From contig JAGHZR010000021.1 of assembly GCA_017745295.1 (NCBI GenBank), positions 1-64,000 of the forward strand: DNA of 64,000 bases, read 5' to 3'. The translations under genes were made by a program, and so were the position numbers. A model generated the notes under the pieces. That model was not told where the DNA came from. It saw only the letters and a program-made list of their open reading frames with translations, and ran no database searches. Origin of the DNA: Novosphingobium sp. GTDB lineage: Bacteria; Pseudomonadota; Alphaproteobacteria; Sphingomonadales; Sphingomonadaceae. Position 1 is the stretch's first letter; each line of letters opens with the position of its first letter. Of this stretch, positions 1 through 8,569 are shown in pieces.

Positions 1-158
1 ACCGGGCTTTCCATCTCGACCGTCGCCTTGTCGGTCATCATGTCGGCAAGGCGACCGTCTTCGTCGACCGTGTCCCCGATCTTGACGTGCCAGGCGACGA
101 TCTCGGCCTCGGCAATACCTTCGCCGATGTCCGGCAGGCGGAATGTGAAACGACCCAT
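1..158 (-). CDS. bkdB: Dihydrolipoyl acyltransferase (E2) of branched-chain 2-oxoacid dehydrogenase, N-terminal part
   Basis: Only the first 52 residues are in the window; the gene continues past position 1. The start MGRFTFRLPDIGEG is a typical lipoyl domain opening. The lipoyl-lysine motif TDKATVEME places the modified lysine at residue 44. E2 forms the core of the complex, taking the acyl group from E1 and passing it to CoA. It starts 4 bp after the E1 beta stop, so it is surely the third gene of the same operon. The window does not show whether E3 (lpd) follows. Family assignment is firm; branched-chain rather than pyruvate specificity rests on the E1 partners. Confidence 0.9.
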   Translation of the reverse strand, partial: MGRFTFRLPDIGEGIAEAEIVAWHVKIGDTVDEDGRLADMMTDKATVEMESP

Positions 159-162
159 CGGA

Positions 163-1215
163 TCAATCCTTCATGAGCCGATCGACCGCCTCGCCGATGC
201 GGACGGGACCGGGAAAATAGGCCCACTCGAGGCTGTGCGGATAAGGCGTGTCGAAACCGGTCACGCGCTCCACCGGCGCTTCGAGATGATAGAAGCAGCG
301 CTCCTGGACGAGCGTGACGAGTTCGGCGCCGAAGCCGGAGGTGCGGGTGGCCTCGTGTATCACTAGGCATTTCCCGGTCTTCTCCACCGATTTTTCCACA
401 GTGTCGATGTCGAGCGGGACAAGGCTGCGCAGGTCGATGATCTCGGCATCGACGCCCTTCTCGGCCAGCACCGCCTCGGCGACATGGACCATCGTGCCAT
501 ACGTCACGACCGTCAGCGCCGCGCCTTCACGCACCACGCGGGCCTTGCCGAGCGGGATCTTGTAATAGCCTTCGGGCACCTGGCTGCCCGGCAGCCCCTT
601 CCACGGCCGTGAAGGGCGGTCGTAATAGCCGTCAAACGGGCCGTTGTAGATGCGCTTGGGCTCGAAGAAGATGACCGGATCGTTGTCCTCGATCGCCGCG
701 ATCAGCAGGCCCTTGGCGTCGTGCGGCGTCGCCGGGATCACCGTCTTTAGACCGGCGACATGGGTGAACAGCGCCTCCGGGCTCTGGCTGTGGGTCTGCC
801 CGCCGAAGATGCCGCCGCCAAACGGCGAACGCACCGTGATCGGCGCCACGAACTCCCCGGCCGAGCGGTAACGCAGACGCGCCGCTTCCGACACGAGCTG
901 GTCGAGGCCGGGATAGATATAGTCCGCGAACTGGATTTCCGGCACCGGGCGCAGGCCATAGGCGGCCATGCCCACCGCAGCGCCGATGATGCCGCATTCG
1001 TTGATCGGCGTGTCGAACACGCGGTTCTTGCCGAACTTCTTCTGCAGGCCTGCCGTCGCGCGGAACACGCCGCCGAAGTAGCCGACATCCTCGCCCATGA
1101 TGACCACGTCGGGATCGCGCGCCATCATGATGTCGAGCGCGTCGTTGATCGCCTCGATCATGTTCATCGAGCGACTCGGCGCGTCGTGGAGGCTGACGGG
1201 GTTTTCCTCGATCAT
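163..1215 (-). CDS. bkdAB: Branched-chain 2-oxoacid dehydrogenase E1 component, beta subunit
   Basis: 350 residues starting MIEENPVSLHDAPS. It is a transketolase-like beta subunit with IEAINDALDIMMARDPDVV, the MGEDVGYFGGVF segment and a C-terminal transketolase domain (VTYGTMVHVAEAVL, RTSGFGAEL). With the alpha subunit it forms the ThDP-dependent E1 that decarboxylates 2-oxo acids from Val, Leu and Ile. The start lies 5 bp after the E1 alpha stop, and the next gene starts 4 bp after this stop, so translation is probably coupled. The open frame runs upstream into the E1 alpha gene, but the internal ATG at 1215 matches the length of the family. Isobutyryl-type specificity is inferred from similarity, not proven by sequence. 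Confidence 0.93.
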   Translation of the reverse strand: MIEENPVSLHDAPSRSMNMIEAINDALDIMMARDPDVVIMGEDVGYFGGVFRATAGLQKKFGKNRVFDTPINECGIIGAAVGMAAYGLRPVPEIQFADYIYPGLDQLVSEAARLRYRSAGEFVAPITVRSPFGGGIFGGQTHSQSPEALFTHVAGLKTVIPATPHDAKGLLIAAIEDNDPVIFFEPKRIYNGPFDGYYDRPSRPWKGLPGSQVPEGYYKIPLGKARVVREGAALTVVTYGTMVHVAEAVLAEKGVDAEIIDLRSLVPLDIDTVEKSVEKTGKCLVIHEATRTSGFGAELVTLVQERCFYHLEAPVERVTGFDTPYPHSLEWAYFPGPVRIGEAVDRLMKD

Positions 1216-1220
1216 GGTCC

Positions 1221-2519
1221 TCACTCCTTCCACTCCGGCCATTTGGTCTGTCGCTCGCGGATCGCCTGATCGGCCTGTTCCTGGAGGTGCCAGGGCAGTT
1301 CCTCGAACACGTCCTCGAACATCGTGTGGAACGGATGGTGGAGGCCGTGGCCGAGGATGCCGTTCTTCTCGGCTTCCTTGGTGGCCGCCTTGACCTGCTC
1401 GGCGAGATCGCGGTCCATCGCCGCATGCTGCTCCTCGGACCATTCGCCGAGCGCGATCAGGTGCTTCTTGAGGCGCATGATCGGATCGCCCAGCGGCCAG
1501 TCCTCGGCCTCGCGCGCGGAGCGATAGGCGCTGGGATCGTCCGAGGTGGAGTGACCCTCCGCGCGGTAGGTGAAGTGCTCGATCAGGGTCGGGCCCTTGC
1601 CCGCGCGGGCACGGTTGGCGGCCCATTCCATCGCCGCGTAGACCGCGAGGATATCGTTACCGTCCACCCTCAGCCCGGCGATTCCGTAGCCTGCCGCGCG
1701 CGCCGCGAAAGTCGTCCGCTCCGCCCCGGCAAAGCCCGAGAAGCTAGAGATCGCCCACTGGTTGTTGACCACATTGAGCACGACCGGCGCGTTATAGACC
1801 GCCGCAAAGGTCATCGCCGCGTGGAAATCGCCCTCGGCGCTGGAGCCTTCGCCCACGAAGCTGGTGGCAATGCGGGTATCGCCCTTGATCGCGCTCGCCA
1901 TGGCCCAGCCCACCGCCTGCGGGAACTGGGTGGCAAGGTTGCCCGAGATCGAGAAGAAGCCGTAGTCCTTGGCCGAATACATGATCGGCAACTGGCGGCC
2001 CTTCAGGGGATCGGCGCGGTTCGAGTAAATCTGGTTGACCATCTCCACCAGCGGATAGCCGCGGGCGATCAGCACGCCCTGCTGGCGATAGCTGGGGAAC
2101 ACCATGTCGTCCGCCGCGAGCGCGTGGGCGCAGGCGATCGAGATCGCCTCCTCGCCGGTGCACTTCATGTAGAAGCTGGTCTTGCCCTGCCGCTGGCCGC
2201 GATACATGCGGTCATCGAAGGCGCGGGTCAGCGCCATCGTCGAAAGCATCCGGCGCAGGGTTTCCGGGTCGAGGCCGGGGTTCCATGGCCCCACGGCCTG
2301 GTCGTCGTCGCCGAGGACACGGACCATATCCAACGTCAAAGGCCAGGTTTCCTGGGCCTCGCAGGCCTCGTCCGGCCGGGCCAGAAGGCCCGGTTCGGGG
2401 ATTTCCAGGTGGGTATAATCGACTGTGTCTCCGGGCCGATACCTCGGCTCGGGAACATAGAGATCGAGCGGCGGCAGATTGCCGCGTAACTTGCCTGTGC
2501 GAACCGGGCCTTCGGCCAT
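1221..2519 (-). CDS. bkdAA: Branched-chain 2-oxoacid dehydrogenase E1 component, alpha subunit
   Basis: 432 residues starting MAEGPVRTGKLRGNLPP. The N-terminal extension of about 70 residues (PPLDLYVPEPRYRPGDTVDY, then MVRVLGDDDQAVGPWNP) is typical of the branched-chain enzyme rather than pyruvate dehydrogenase E1 alpha. The ThDP-binding motif runs from VGEGSSAEGDFH to the NVVNNQW Asn pair. RAEGHSTSDDPSAYR is the phosphorylation-loop region seen in this family. It is first in the operon with E1 beta and E2. A good promoter sits about 100 bp upstream (2618-2645). An upstream in-frame extension to 2600 is open, but the ATG at 2519 is the sensible start. Confidence 0.93.
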   Translation of the reverse strand: MAEGPVRTGKLRGNLPPLDLYVPEPRYRPGDTVDYTHLEIPEPGLLARPDEACEAQETWPLTLDMVRVLGDDDQAVGPWNPGLDPETLRRMLSTMALTRAFDDRMYRGQRQGKTSFYMKCTGEEAISIACAHALAADDMVFPSYRQQGVLIARGYPLVEMVNQIYSNRADPLKGRQLPIMYSAKDYGFFSISGNLATQFPQAVGWAMASAIKGDTRIATSFVGEGSSAEGDFHAAMTFAAVYNAPVVLNVVNNQWAISSFSGFAGAERTTFAARAAGYGIAGLRVDGNDILAVYAAMEWAANRARAGKGPTLIEHFTYRAEGHSTSDDPSAYRSAREAEDWPLGDPIMRLKKHLIALGEWSEEQHAAMDRDLAEQVKAATKEAEKNGILGHGLHHPFHTMFEDVFEELPWHLQEQADQAIRERQTKWPEWKE

Positions 2520-2617
2520 TCTGGTTATCCTCTCCCGACTTTCCGGGCCGCGAAAACCTGATCTGCGCCAGGAAAAAGGGACGAACCCAGCGCGTTTCAA
2601 AATTCCACGGTCAGGTC

Positions 2618-2645
2618 ATAATATTTCAACCTCCGGTAATGTCAA
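2618..2645 (-). promoter_or_regulatory. Sigma70-type promoter for the bkd operon
   Basis: On the minus strand a perfect -35 TTGACA (2645-2640) is followed after 16 bp by TATTAT (2623-2618). This predicts a start near 2611 and a leader of roughly 90 nt before the E1 alpha ATG. The stretch is AT-rich compared with its surroundings and lies between the thyA stop and the bkd operon, so bkd can be transcribed independently of thyA. Confidence 0.6.
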
Positions 2646-2673
2646 TCCATCGAGAAAGTCTTCGCAACCGGCG

Positions 2674-3639
2674 CTAGACGGCCACCGGAGCAGCGATATG
2701 CGCCTGCGGGGCGTAGCCCGAGACCACGAAATCCTCGATCCGGTAATCGAAGATCGAATCAGGCTGGCGGGCGAATTCGAATCGCGCTTCTCCCTCGGGA
2801 TTTCGGGAAAGCTGCTCTTCGACCAGCGCCGCGTGATTGAGATAGAGATGGACATCACCGCCCATCCAAACGGCCTCGCCCGGCTCAAGGTTGCATTGCT
2901 GGGCGAACATCCGCGTCAGCAGCGCCAGCGACCACATGTTGAAGGCGAAGCCGAGTCCAAGGTCGCAGCTGCGCTGATAGAGCGCGCAGGAGAGGCGGCC
3001 ATTGGCGACATGGAACTGGTAGCTCTTGTGACACGGCGGCAGCGCCATCGAATCGAGTTCGGCAACGTTCCAGCCCTCGATGATATGGCGGCGGCTGCCG
3101 GGGTTGTTTTTCAGGCTCTCGATCACTTGCGCAACCTGGTTCACCCCGGCCTCGCGCTTGCGGTAGAGTCCGTCGCCCGCCTCCTCGTAGACCGGCCAGT
3201 CCACCCATTGCTTGCCGTACACCGGGCCGAGATCGCCCCACTGCGCGGCAAAACCGGCATCCTCGACGATCCGCCGCGAGAATTCCGCGCGCTCGATCGC
3301 CTCGCCGGTCTCACGGCGATAGCGGTCCAGCGGCCAGTCGGTCCAGATTTCCACGCCTTGGGCACAGAGCGAACGGATGTTGGTGTCCCCGGTCAGGAAC
3401 CAGAGCAGTTCGCGGGTCGCCGTCTTCCAGTAGACGCGCTTGGTGGTGAGCAGCGGCATCGCGCCGGTCGACAGGTCGAAGCGGATCGTTGCCCCGAACA
3501 GCGAGCGCGTGCCGATGCCAGTGCGGTCCACCCGTTCGTCACCCTCTTCCCAGATGCGGCGCATGAGATCGAGGTATTGCCACTCCCAGTGACGAGTGGT
3601 GGCCGGAGCGGTGGAATCGGCGATGAGGGTTTCGGTCAT
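2674..3639 (-). CDS. thyA: Thymidylate synthase
   Basis: 321 residues. It methylates dUMP to dTMP using 5,10-methylene-tetrahydrofolate. The phosphate-binding motif DRTGIGTRSLFG lies near residue 40, followed by LLTTKRVYWKTATRELLWFL. The nucleophile cysteine is in ALPPCHKSYQFHV, the arginine motif is QRSCDLGLGFAFN, and the dUMP-binding part is GGDVHLYLNH. The length exceeds the E. coli enzyme (264) because of an insertion around residues 90-150, as in other longer ThyA forms. It ends at PVAV 154 bp before the bkd start. It stands alone; the tRNA-Pro gene upstream has its own terminator. Confidence 0.96.
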   Translation of the reverse strand: MTETLIADSTAPATTRHWEWQYLDLMRRIWEEGDERVDRTGIGTRSLFGATIRFDLSTGAMPLLTTKRVYWKTATRELLWFLTGDTNIRSLCAQGVEIWTDWPLDRYRRETGEAIERAEFSRRIVEDAGFAAQWGDLGPVYGKQWVDWPVYEEAGDGLYRKREAGVNQVAQVIESLKNNPGSRRHIIEGWNVAELDSMALPPCHKSYQFHVANGRLSCALYQRSCDLGLGFAFNMWSLALLTRMFAQQCNLEPGEAVWMGGDVHLYLNHAALVEEQLSRNPEGEARFEFARQPDSIFDYRIEDFVVSGYAPQAHIAAPVAV

Positions 3640-3736
3640 GCCCGGAACTTAGACGATGGCGTCCGCGAAGCAAACGCACCGGAAGTGCACCGGACTGCCA
3701 ATCTTGGCAGGAGGAAAGGCCACATGATCCAGACAG

Positions 3737-3764
3737 CAAAAAACCCAGCGTTTCCACTGGGTTT
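3737..3764 (-). terminator. Rho-independent terminator of the tRNA-Pro gene
   Basis: Read on the minus strand, AAACCCAG (3764-3757) pairs with CTGGGTTT (3748-3741) around an 8-nt loop and runs into a T tract (complement of 3743-3738). It starts 25 bp after the 3' end of the tRNA. Classic layout for ending a single tRNA transcript. Confidence 0.75.
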
Positions 3765-3788
3765 CTATGCCTCACCCGAAGGTGAAAA

Positions 3789-3865
3789 TGGTCGGGGAAA
3801 GAGGATTCGAACCTCCGGCCCCTGCCTCCCGAAGACAGTGCTCTACCAGGCTGAGCTATTCCCCG
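3789..3865 (-). tRNA. tRNA-Pro (anticodon CGG)
   Basis: 77 nt with CCA encoded. The acceptor stem starts CGGGGAA and closes with TTCCCCG, followed by ACCA. The anticodon stem CTGTC/GGCAG holds the loop TTCGGGA, giving anticodon CGG. The T arm contains GGTTCGAATCC. It has its own promoter (3907-3935) and terminator (3737-3764). Confidence 0.95.
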
Positions 3866-4224
3866 ACCGGGTGGGCGTTCCGAAGACCGCCCTGGGCAGG
3901 AGCGCGCCTATATAGGGCGACTCCGGGGGTGGCAAGGGGCCAATCTCATTTTTGTTCGCGCCGCCCGGTTGAAGGCCGGTAAAACGATCTTCAGAGCACC
4001 GGAAAACCTAGAAATTCCAGCAAAAACAGAAATTTCCACAGGCCGGATTTTCTTCGATCGAAGCCTGCGAAGCACCGGTGTGCCCATCGAATCGTCCACG
4101 CACGAGGCTGGAAAATGTCGAATCGCCGGATTTTTTCCGGCTGCCCTACCCCTTTCGGCCAGCCCGGTTGTCACCTCGCAGGCCCTCGGGCAGAACATCG
4201 GCGAGGGATGCATGGTCGCGGGGA
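3866..4224. other. Gene-free stretch between tRNA-Pro and the next ORF
   Basis: The first 70 bases carry the tRNA-Pro promoter. From about 3950 to 4224 I see no convincing gene. Overlapping open frames here have poor composition and no family resemblance. The part around 4010-4050 is rich in A and T and may hold the promoter for the ORF at 4225, but no clean -35/-10 pair stands out. Confidence 0.5.
3907..3935 (-). promoter_or_regulatory. Promoter of tRNA-Pro
   Basis: Minus-strand -35 TTGCCA (3935-3930), 17-bp spacer, -10 TATAGG (3912-3907); predicted start about 35 nt before the mature tRNA. The tRNA-Asn gene at 13757 has the same arrangement (TTGCCA, 17 bp, TATATG), which supports both calls. 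Confidence 0.65.
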
Positions 4225-4818
4225 ATGACGATGCGACATCTGCCTTTTCGACACTTGTCCACTTACTGCGCCACGGTATGGCTGGCCCTGCCCGGCGTGG
4301 CCGTAGCATCCGCTCCGGCCACGCTCATCCCGATCACCCTCGCGCCGGGGATCAACGCCCTGCCCGACATCGCGGGAACCGGCGAGGACGGATCGGTTGC
4401 GCAACTCTGGCGCCAGAACAACAAGGTGCGCGGCCAGCACGTCTTCCTGGTGAAAGTTGGCGATGTCACCGCCCTGCTGGAAGGACGCGGGCAAATCATC
4501 GATGCGCCGGACGTCGGCGACGACATGATCCGCTCGGTCCGCTTCGCCCGCGGCGATTATCGCGGCAAGGCGACACTCTATATGCTGATAGCCAGTCGGG
4601 ACATCGGCACGTCGCCCTATGACGCCGCGCCCACGCATATCCAGTCCTTCGCCCTCGTGAAGGAGCAGGAGGGCTTCGGCTTCACCCCCGTGCGTGCCTT
4701 CGTCGCCAAGGACAAATACTGCCACGCCGACGCCGCCCTGCTGGCAGAACTGAACTTCCCGCTTTCGCCGACTTATGCCGGACGGGCGACGCCAACCGGC
4801 TGTCAGATAGCAGAATAG
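4225..4818 (+). CDS. Hypothetical exported protein
   Basis: 197 residues from MTMRHLPFRHLSTY. The first 30 residues look like a signal peptide: basic start, then ATVWLALPGVAVASA with an ASA-type cleavage site. The mature part (ITLAPGINALPDIAGTGEDG onwards) is mixed alpha/beta with two cysteines near the C-terminus (KYCHADAALL, PTGCQIAE) that could form a disulfide in the periplasm. I do not recognise the family. The frame is open further upstream to 4078, but that extension is Arg/Pro-rich and unlike a protein; MTMR followed by the hydrophobic segment is the better start. It stands alone, with the minus-strand ORF at 4885-5460 converging on it. Confidence 0.6.
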   Translation: MTMRHLPFRHLSTYCATVWLALPGVAVASAPATLIPITLAPGINALPDIAGTGEDGSVAQLWRQNNKVRGQHVFLVKVGDVTALLEGRGQIIDAPDVGDDMIRSVRFARGDYRGKATLYMLIASRDIGTSPYDAAPTHIQSFALVKEQEGFGFTPVRAFVAKDKYCHADAALLAELNFPLSPTYAGRATPTGCQIAE

Positions 4819-4884
4819 ATCTGCAAGAAAGTTGGAAACTCGCAGGATCCAACCCTTCTTGCTTACTAATGCAAGGTGCTCAAG

Positions 4885-5460
4885 TCAGCCCAAGTGCTTC
4901 ATCACTTTTCCGTGCCACCAAGACCGACGTGCCGCTGTTAGTTGTTCTATGGTTCGAAGGACGAGTGGCTGGATCGCGGCCACGAAACCGAGAAGCTGGG
5001 ATCGATTGATTTCAAGAACCCGATCGGTAACGCTGTATCCCCGCAATATATCCAGTTCTTTCGTAAGCATCGCATCATGGCCGTCGATTCCCGCCTCGAT
5101 CTGGCCAAGCTGACGCCAAAGATGGATATCCTTAACTTTGGCTTCTCGACGCGTGAAATTCAGCAATTCCCTCGCGGACTGAAGCCGCTCCATCGCCTCG
5201 ATAACCGGAAGTTTCTTGACGGAAACTTCCCAGTTTATCTGTGGCTCCTTCTTGAGTTCCTCAAAACTGGAATCCAATTCGCGAAGTGCGTCTTCGATCA
5301 TCTTAAGGTCGCTGCGAACAGCCGATTGCCGCTTCCAGCTCTCAACGTAAACTGCACCGCCTACGGCGAGGATAACCCCCGCAAGATTACCGGCAGCAGC
5401 CAGCCAATCTCCCGATCCAATCCCGTCCGACACTCTCATCTCCACTCGGCATCTGCGCAT
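4885..5460 (-). CDS. Hypothetical small membrane protein with coiled-coil-like cytoplasmic part
   Basis: About 191 residues from the ATG at 5460 (MRRCRVEMRV); an alternative start is 5439. One membrane segment near the N-terminus (GDWLAAAGNLAGVILAVGGA) is followed by a charged helical region (MIEDALRELDSSFEELKKE and the MERLQSARELLNFTRREAK stretch). I do not recognise the family. Base composition is visibly poorer in G and C than both neighbours and wobble positions are less GC-biased, which suggests recent acquisition. A TATAAT hexamer lies at 5482-5477, just upstream of the start, but the nearby TTGACG is only 11 bp from it. Coding is inferred from frame length and plausible residue make-up. 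Confidence 0.55.
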   Translation of the reverse strand: MRRCRVEMRVSDGIGSGDWLAAAGNLAGVILAVGGAVYVESWKRQSAVRSDLKMIEDALRELDSSFEELKKEPQINWEVSVKKLPVIEAMERLQSARELLNFTRREAKVKDIHLWRQLGQIEAGIDGHDAMLTKELDILRGYSVTDRVLEINRSQLLGFVAAIQPLVLRTIEQLTAARRSWWHGKVMKHLG

Positions 5461-5560
5461 GATTCCAACTGGCGATATTATAGATAGCGTCGACGTCAAA
5501 AGCGGCGAATTAGACGTATTTTTATTATAAATCATATGATTGGCGGAATCTCCCGCCCCA

Positions 5561-7618
5561 TCACCCTCCGCGCAGAAGCTGTACGCCCCAATCGCGCTCG
5601 AACAGATAGAGCAGCAGGCGCGCCGCTTCCCCGCGTGGCCCGGCGAGGCCGCCGTCGCGCTCGATCAGCAGGCGGGCGTCGTCGTGGGCGAGCGGCAGCA
5701 GCTTGGTGATCTGCTCCAGGCTGGCAATGCGGAACGGCGTATCGCCCGACTGCCGCGTGCCCAGCAGCTCACCACCGCCGCGCAGTTGCAGATCCTCTTC
5801 GGCCAGCCGGAAACCGTCCTGCGTCTCGCGCATCAGGGCAAGGCGCTGACGAGCTGTTTCGCTGAGCTGCTGGCCGCGCAGCAGCAGACAGGTCGATTTC
5901 TCGCTGCCGCGCCCGACCCGCCCGCGCAGCTGGTGAAGCTGGGCAAGGCCGAAGCGCTCGGCCTGCTCGATCACCATCAGCGTCGCATTCGGCACATCGA
6001 CGCCTACTTCGATCACCGTCGTCGCCACCAGCACCGCAGCCTCGCCACTTGAAAAGCGCTCCATGCCGGCGTCCTTGGCCTCTGGCTTCAATTGGCCATG
6101 GACGAGCACGACCCGGTCGCCGAAGCGATCCTTAAGCGTCGCATAGCGGGCCTCGGCCGCGGCGAGGTCGTCGTTTTCGCTCTCGCTGACCATCGGGCAG
6201 ACCCAATAGGCCTGCTGCCCCGTCTCGATATGGCGGGCGATACCTTCGACGACGTCGGCCATGCGCTCCACCGAAACCACGCGGGTGTCGATAGCCTGGC
6301 GCCCGGGCGGCAGTTCGTCGAGCTTGGAGACTTCCATCTCGCCGTACTGCGCCAAAGTCAGCGTGCGCGGGATCGGCGTGGCGGTCATGGCCAGCGTATG
6401 CGGCGTGCGGCGCCCCTTGCGCGCCAACATAAGCCGCTGGCCGACACCGAAGCGGTGCTGCTCGTCGATCACCACCAGCGCGAGGTTGCGGTAGGACACG
6501 GTGTCCTGGAAGATCGCATGGGTGCCGACGACGATATCGATGGTGCCGCCGACCAGCCCCATCAGGATCGCCTCGCGCGCCTTGCCCTTGTCGCGCCCGG
6601 TCAGCAGCGCGATCTCGACGCCGGTACCCTGAAGCATCCGGGCGAGCGTGTCGTAATGCTGGCGGGCGAGGATTTCGGTCGGCGCCAGCAGCGCCGCCTG
6701 CGCGCCTGCCTCCACCGCGATCAGCATCGCGTTGAGCGCCACCACCGTCTTGCCCGCGCCGACATCGCCCTGAAGCAGACGCAGCATAGGCGCGTTCTGC
6801 GCCACGTCGCCCTCGATCTCGTCTATGGAGCGCTTCTGCGCGCCGGTCAGCGCGAAGGGCAGCTTGAGCTTGGCGCGCAGCGCGCCGTCGCCTTTCAGCG
6901 GTGTGCCGGACTGTTTGCGATTGCTCTCCCGTACCAGCATCAACGCCAGCGCATTGGCGAGCAGTTCGTCATAGGCCAGCCGGTCGCGCGCCTGGGCATG
7001 GACGCCGCGATGGACCTCGCGCACGGCCTCGTGCCAGACCGGCCATTTCATCTTGTCGTAAAGGCCGTGCTCGATCCATTCGGGAAGTTCCGGCAGAGCC
7101 TTGAGCGCCTGCTGGACGAGACCGGCGATGCGGCCCTGCGTCAGCCCTTCGGACAGCGGATAGACCGCCTCGCAAAGCTGCCCCACCGGCGCGGCGCTGG
7201 TTTCCGAGACGTGTTCGGGATGCACCATCTGGAGCATCTGGCCGTACTGGTCGAGCCGCCCCGCCACCCAGCGCGTCTCGCCCACCGGAAGCTGCTTCTT
7301 CGCGGTGTAGGAGGCGCGGCCGAAATAGGTGATCGTGCAAATATTGCCGGTCTCGTCCTCGGCGATCACCCGGAACGGCCCGCGCCCCGACGGCGAGCGA
7401 TGCTCGCGCACGATGAGACGGACGATCACGTTCTCGCCCACGCTGGCATCGTCGAGATTGAGCACCGCGCGCCGCTCCACGAAGCGGTCGGGCAGATGAT
7501 AGAGCAAGTCGCGGATGCGGGTCAGCCCGAGTTTTTCCAAGGGACGCTTGAGCTTGGGGCCAACGCCGTCAAGGGAATCGGTCTCGGTGAACAGGCAATT
7601 CAGAGCTTCGGGCCGCAT
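5561..7618 (-). CDS. recG: ATP-dependent DNA helicase RecG
   Basis: 685 residues. RecG remodels stalled replication forks and Holliday junctions. The N-terminal wedge/OB region contains VGPKLKRPLEKLGLTRIRDL and YHLPDRF. The helicase core has Walker A GDVGAGKTVVA, motif II DEQHRFG, motif III TATPIPRTL, motif V-VI ATTVIEVGVDVPNATLMVIE and QLRGRVGRG. The C-terminal wedge ends WGVQLLRGG. Full length for the family. Upstream on the opposite strand lie a host-attachment-family gene, sdhE and mfd; recG-sdhE-mfd clustering is common in alphaproteobacteria. Confidence 0.97.
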   Translation of the reverse strand: MRPEALNCLFTETDSLDGVGPKLKRPLEKLGLTRIRDLLYHLPDRFVERRAVLNLDDASVGENVIVRLIVREHRSPSGRGPFRVIAEDETGNICTITYFGRASYTAKKQLPVGETRWVAGRLDQYGQMLQMVHPEHVSETSAAPVGQLCEAVYPLSEGLTQGRIAGLVQQALKALPELPEWIEHGLYDKMKWPVWHEAVREVHRGVHAQARDRLAYDELLANALALMLVRESNRKQSGTPLKGDGALRAKLKLPFALTGAQKRSIDEIEGDVAQNAPMLRLLQGDVGAGKTVVALNAMLIAVEAGAQAALLAPTEILARQHYDTLARMLQGTGVEIALLTGRDKGKAREAILMGLVGGTIDIVVGTHAIFQDTVSYRNLALVVIDEQHRFGVGQRLMLARKGRRTPHTLAMTATPIPRTLTLAQYGEMEVSKLDELPPGRQAIDTRVVSVERMADVVEGIARHIETGQQAYWVCPMVSESENDDLAAAEARYATLKDRFGDRVVLVHGQLKPEAKDAGMERFSSGEAAVLVATTVIEVGVDVPNATLMVIEQAERFGLAQLHQLRGRVGRGSEKSTCLLLRGQQLSETARQRLALMRETQDGFRLAEEDLQLRGGGELLGTRQSGDTPFRIASLEQITKLLPLAHDDARLLIERDGGLAGPRGEAARLLLYLFERDWGVQLLRGG

Positions 7619-7727
7619 GGCCGCCTCTTAGCGCGACTGATGCTCATTTCACCAGACTTGCCGGGAACGGATTTGCGGACAGCCACGTTGGCCTGAGTGA
7701 ACCCCACCCCAGCATTAGGAGAAATAG

Positions 7728-8150
7728 ATGCTTCTTCCGCACGGAACCGTGTTCGCGATCGTCGACGGTGAAAACTTCGAACTCTATCGCAACGCGGGAC
7801 GCGAAGCCGCACCACGGCTCACTTCGCTGGACGCGCCCGACCTGGAGGCGACCAACTTCAGCGCCGGTTTCCGCCGCCGCGATGCCCCTTCCCGCCATCA
7901 GGCCCGCACCGGCGACGGCAGCAACGATGCGCTGGACGAAAGCGCCCATGCTGCTGCGGTTGCAGGCTGGCTCAACCAGCAGGTGCTGGACCGCGAGATC
8001 GATCAGCTGGTGATCGTCGCCGATCCGCGCTCATTGGGAGAGATGCGGCGGCATTATCACAAGGAACTGAAAAGCGCGCTGCTGACCGAAGTGCCCAAGA
8101 CGATGACCGGCCGTCCGAGCGAGGAGATCATCAAGGTGTTCCAGAGGTAA
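7728..8150 (+). CDS. Host attachment family protein
   Basis: 140 residues. The N-terminus FAIVDGENFELYRNAGREA and the central VAGWLNQQVLDREIDQLVIV, with DPRSLGEMRRHYHKELKSAL, match the family annotated as protein required for attachment to host cells, related to archaeal peptide-release-factor-like folds. The family is named from plant-associated bacteria; its biochemical role is not established, so no host interaction should be inferred here. The name of the family is likely, the function unknown. It sits between divergent recG and sdhE-mfd. A GC-rich hairpin (8176-8201) follows its stop, so it is probably transcribed on its own. Confidence 0.75.
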   Translation: MLLPHGTVFAIVDGENFELYRNAGREAAPRLTSLDAPDLEATNFSAGFRRRDAPSRHQARTGDGSNDALDESAHAAAVAGWLNQQVLDREIDQLVIVADPRSLGEMRRHYHKELKSALLTEVPKTMTGRPSEEIIKVFQR

Positions 8151-8175
8151 GTTCCGGCGGGACCGATACCTCTCC

Positions 8176-8201
8176 GTCGCCCCCGCGAAGGCGGGGGTGA
8201 C
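8176..8201. repeat. GC-rich hairpin repeat
   Basis: An 11-bp stem (one G-T pair) closes on the loop GAAG, with a core CCCCCGC/GCGGGGG. It lies 25 bp after the host-attachment-family stop. Hairpins of this kind are dispersed widely between genes in sphingomonad genomes. It may also serve as a weak transcription end, but there is no T tract. Confidence 0.6.
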
Positions 8202-8297
8202 GAGGTCGGCGTTCCGCCCGCCTCCCCTTCCCCCCTGATCCAGCCCCAAAACATCCCGAAACTTGCCCCGGCCCGCCCGGCGCGGTAACGGCGCGGT

Positions 8298-8567
8298 ATG
8301 ACCGAACTCCTTCCCCGGCTCGCCCGCCTCAAGTTCCGCGCCTGGCATCGCGGCACGCGCGAGGCCGACTACATGATCGGCTGCTTCTTCGACAAATTCC
8401 ACGCCGAATGGTCCGAAGCCGAGATCGACCTCTTCGAAACGATGATCGAGGAAGAAGATGTCGACATCATGGCCTGGGCACTCGGCACCCAGAGCATTCC
8501 CGAGCCATATCGCGGCCCCTTGATGGACCGCATGATGAAGCTCGATTACGTCGATATCCCGCGCTGA
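8298..8567 (+). CDS. sdhE: Succinate dehydrogenase assembly factor SdhE
   Basis: 89 residues. SdhE helps attach FAD covalently to the flavoprotein subunit of succinate dehydrogenase. The family motif RGxxE is present as HRGTREADYMIGCF near residues 18-31, followed by the acidic helical FDKFHAEWSEAEIDLFE and EEDVDIMAWALG. Length is normal for the family (80-95). The sdh operon is not in this window. mfd follows after an inverted repeat; sdhE next to mfd is a usual alphaproteobacterial arrangement. Confidence 0.9.
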   Translation: MTELLPRLARLKFRAWHRGTREADYMIGCFFDKFHAEWSEAEIDLFETMIEEEDVDIMAWALGTQSIPEPYRGPLMDRMMKLDYVDIPR

Positions 8568-8569
8568 TG

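Noticed and set aside
5477..5499. Promoter TTGACG/TATAAT for the ORF at 4885-5460
   Set aside because: The hexamers are only 11 bp apart, too close for sigma70; TATAAT alone is kept as a remark.
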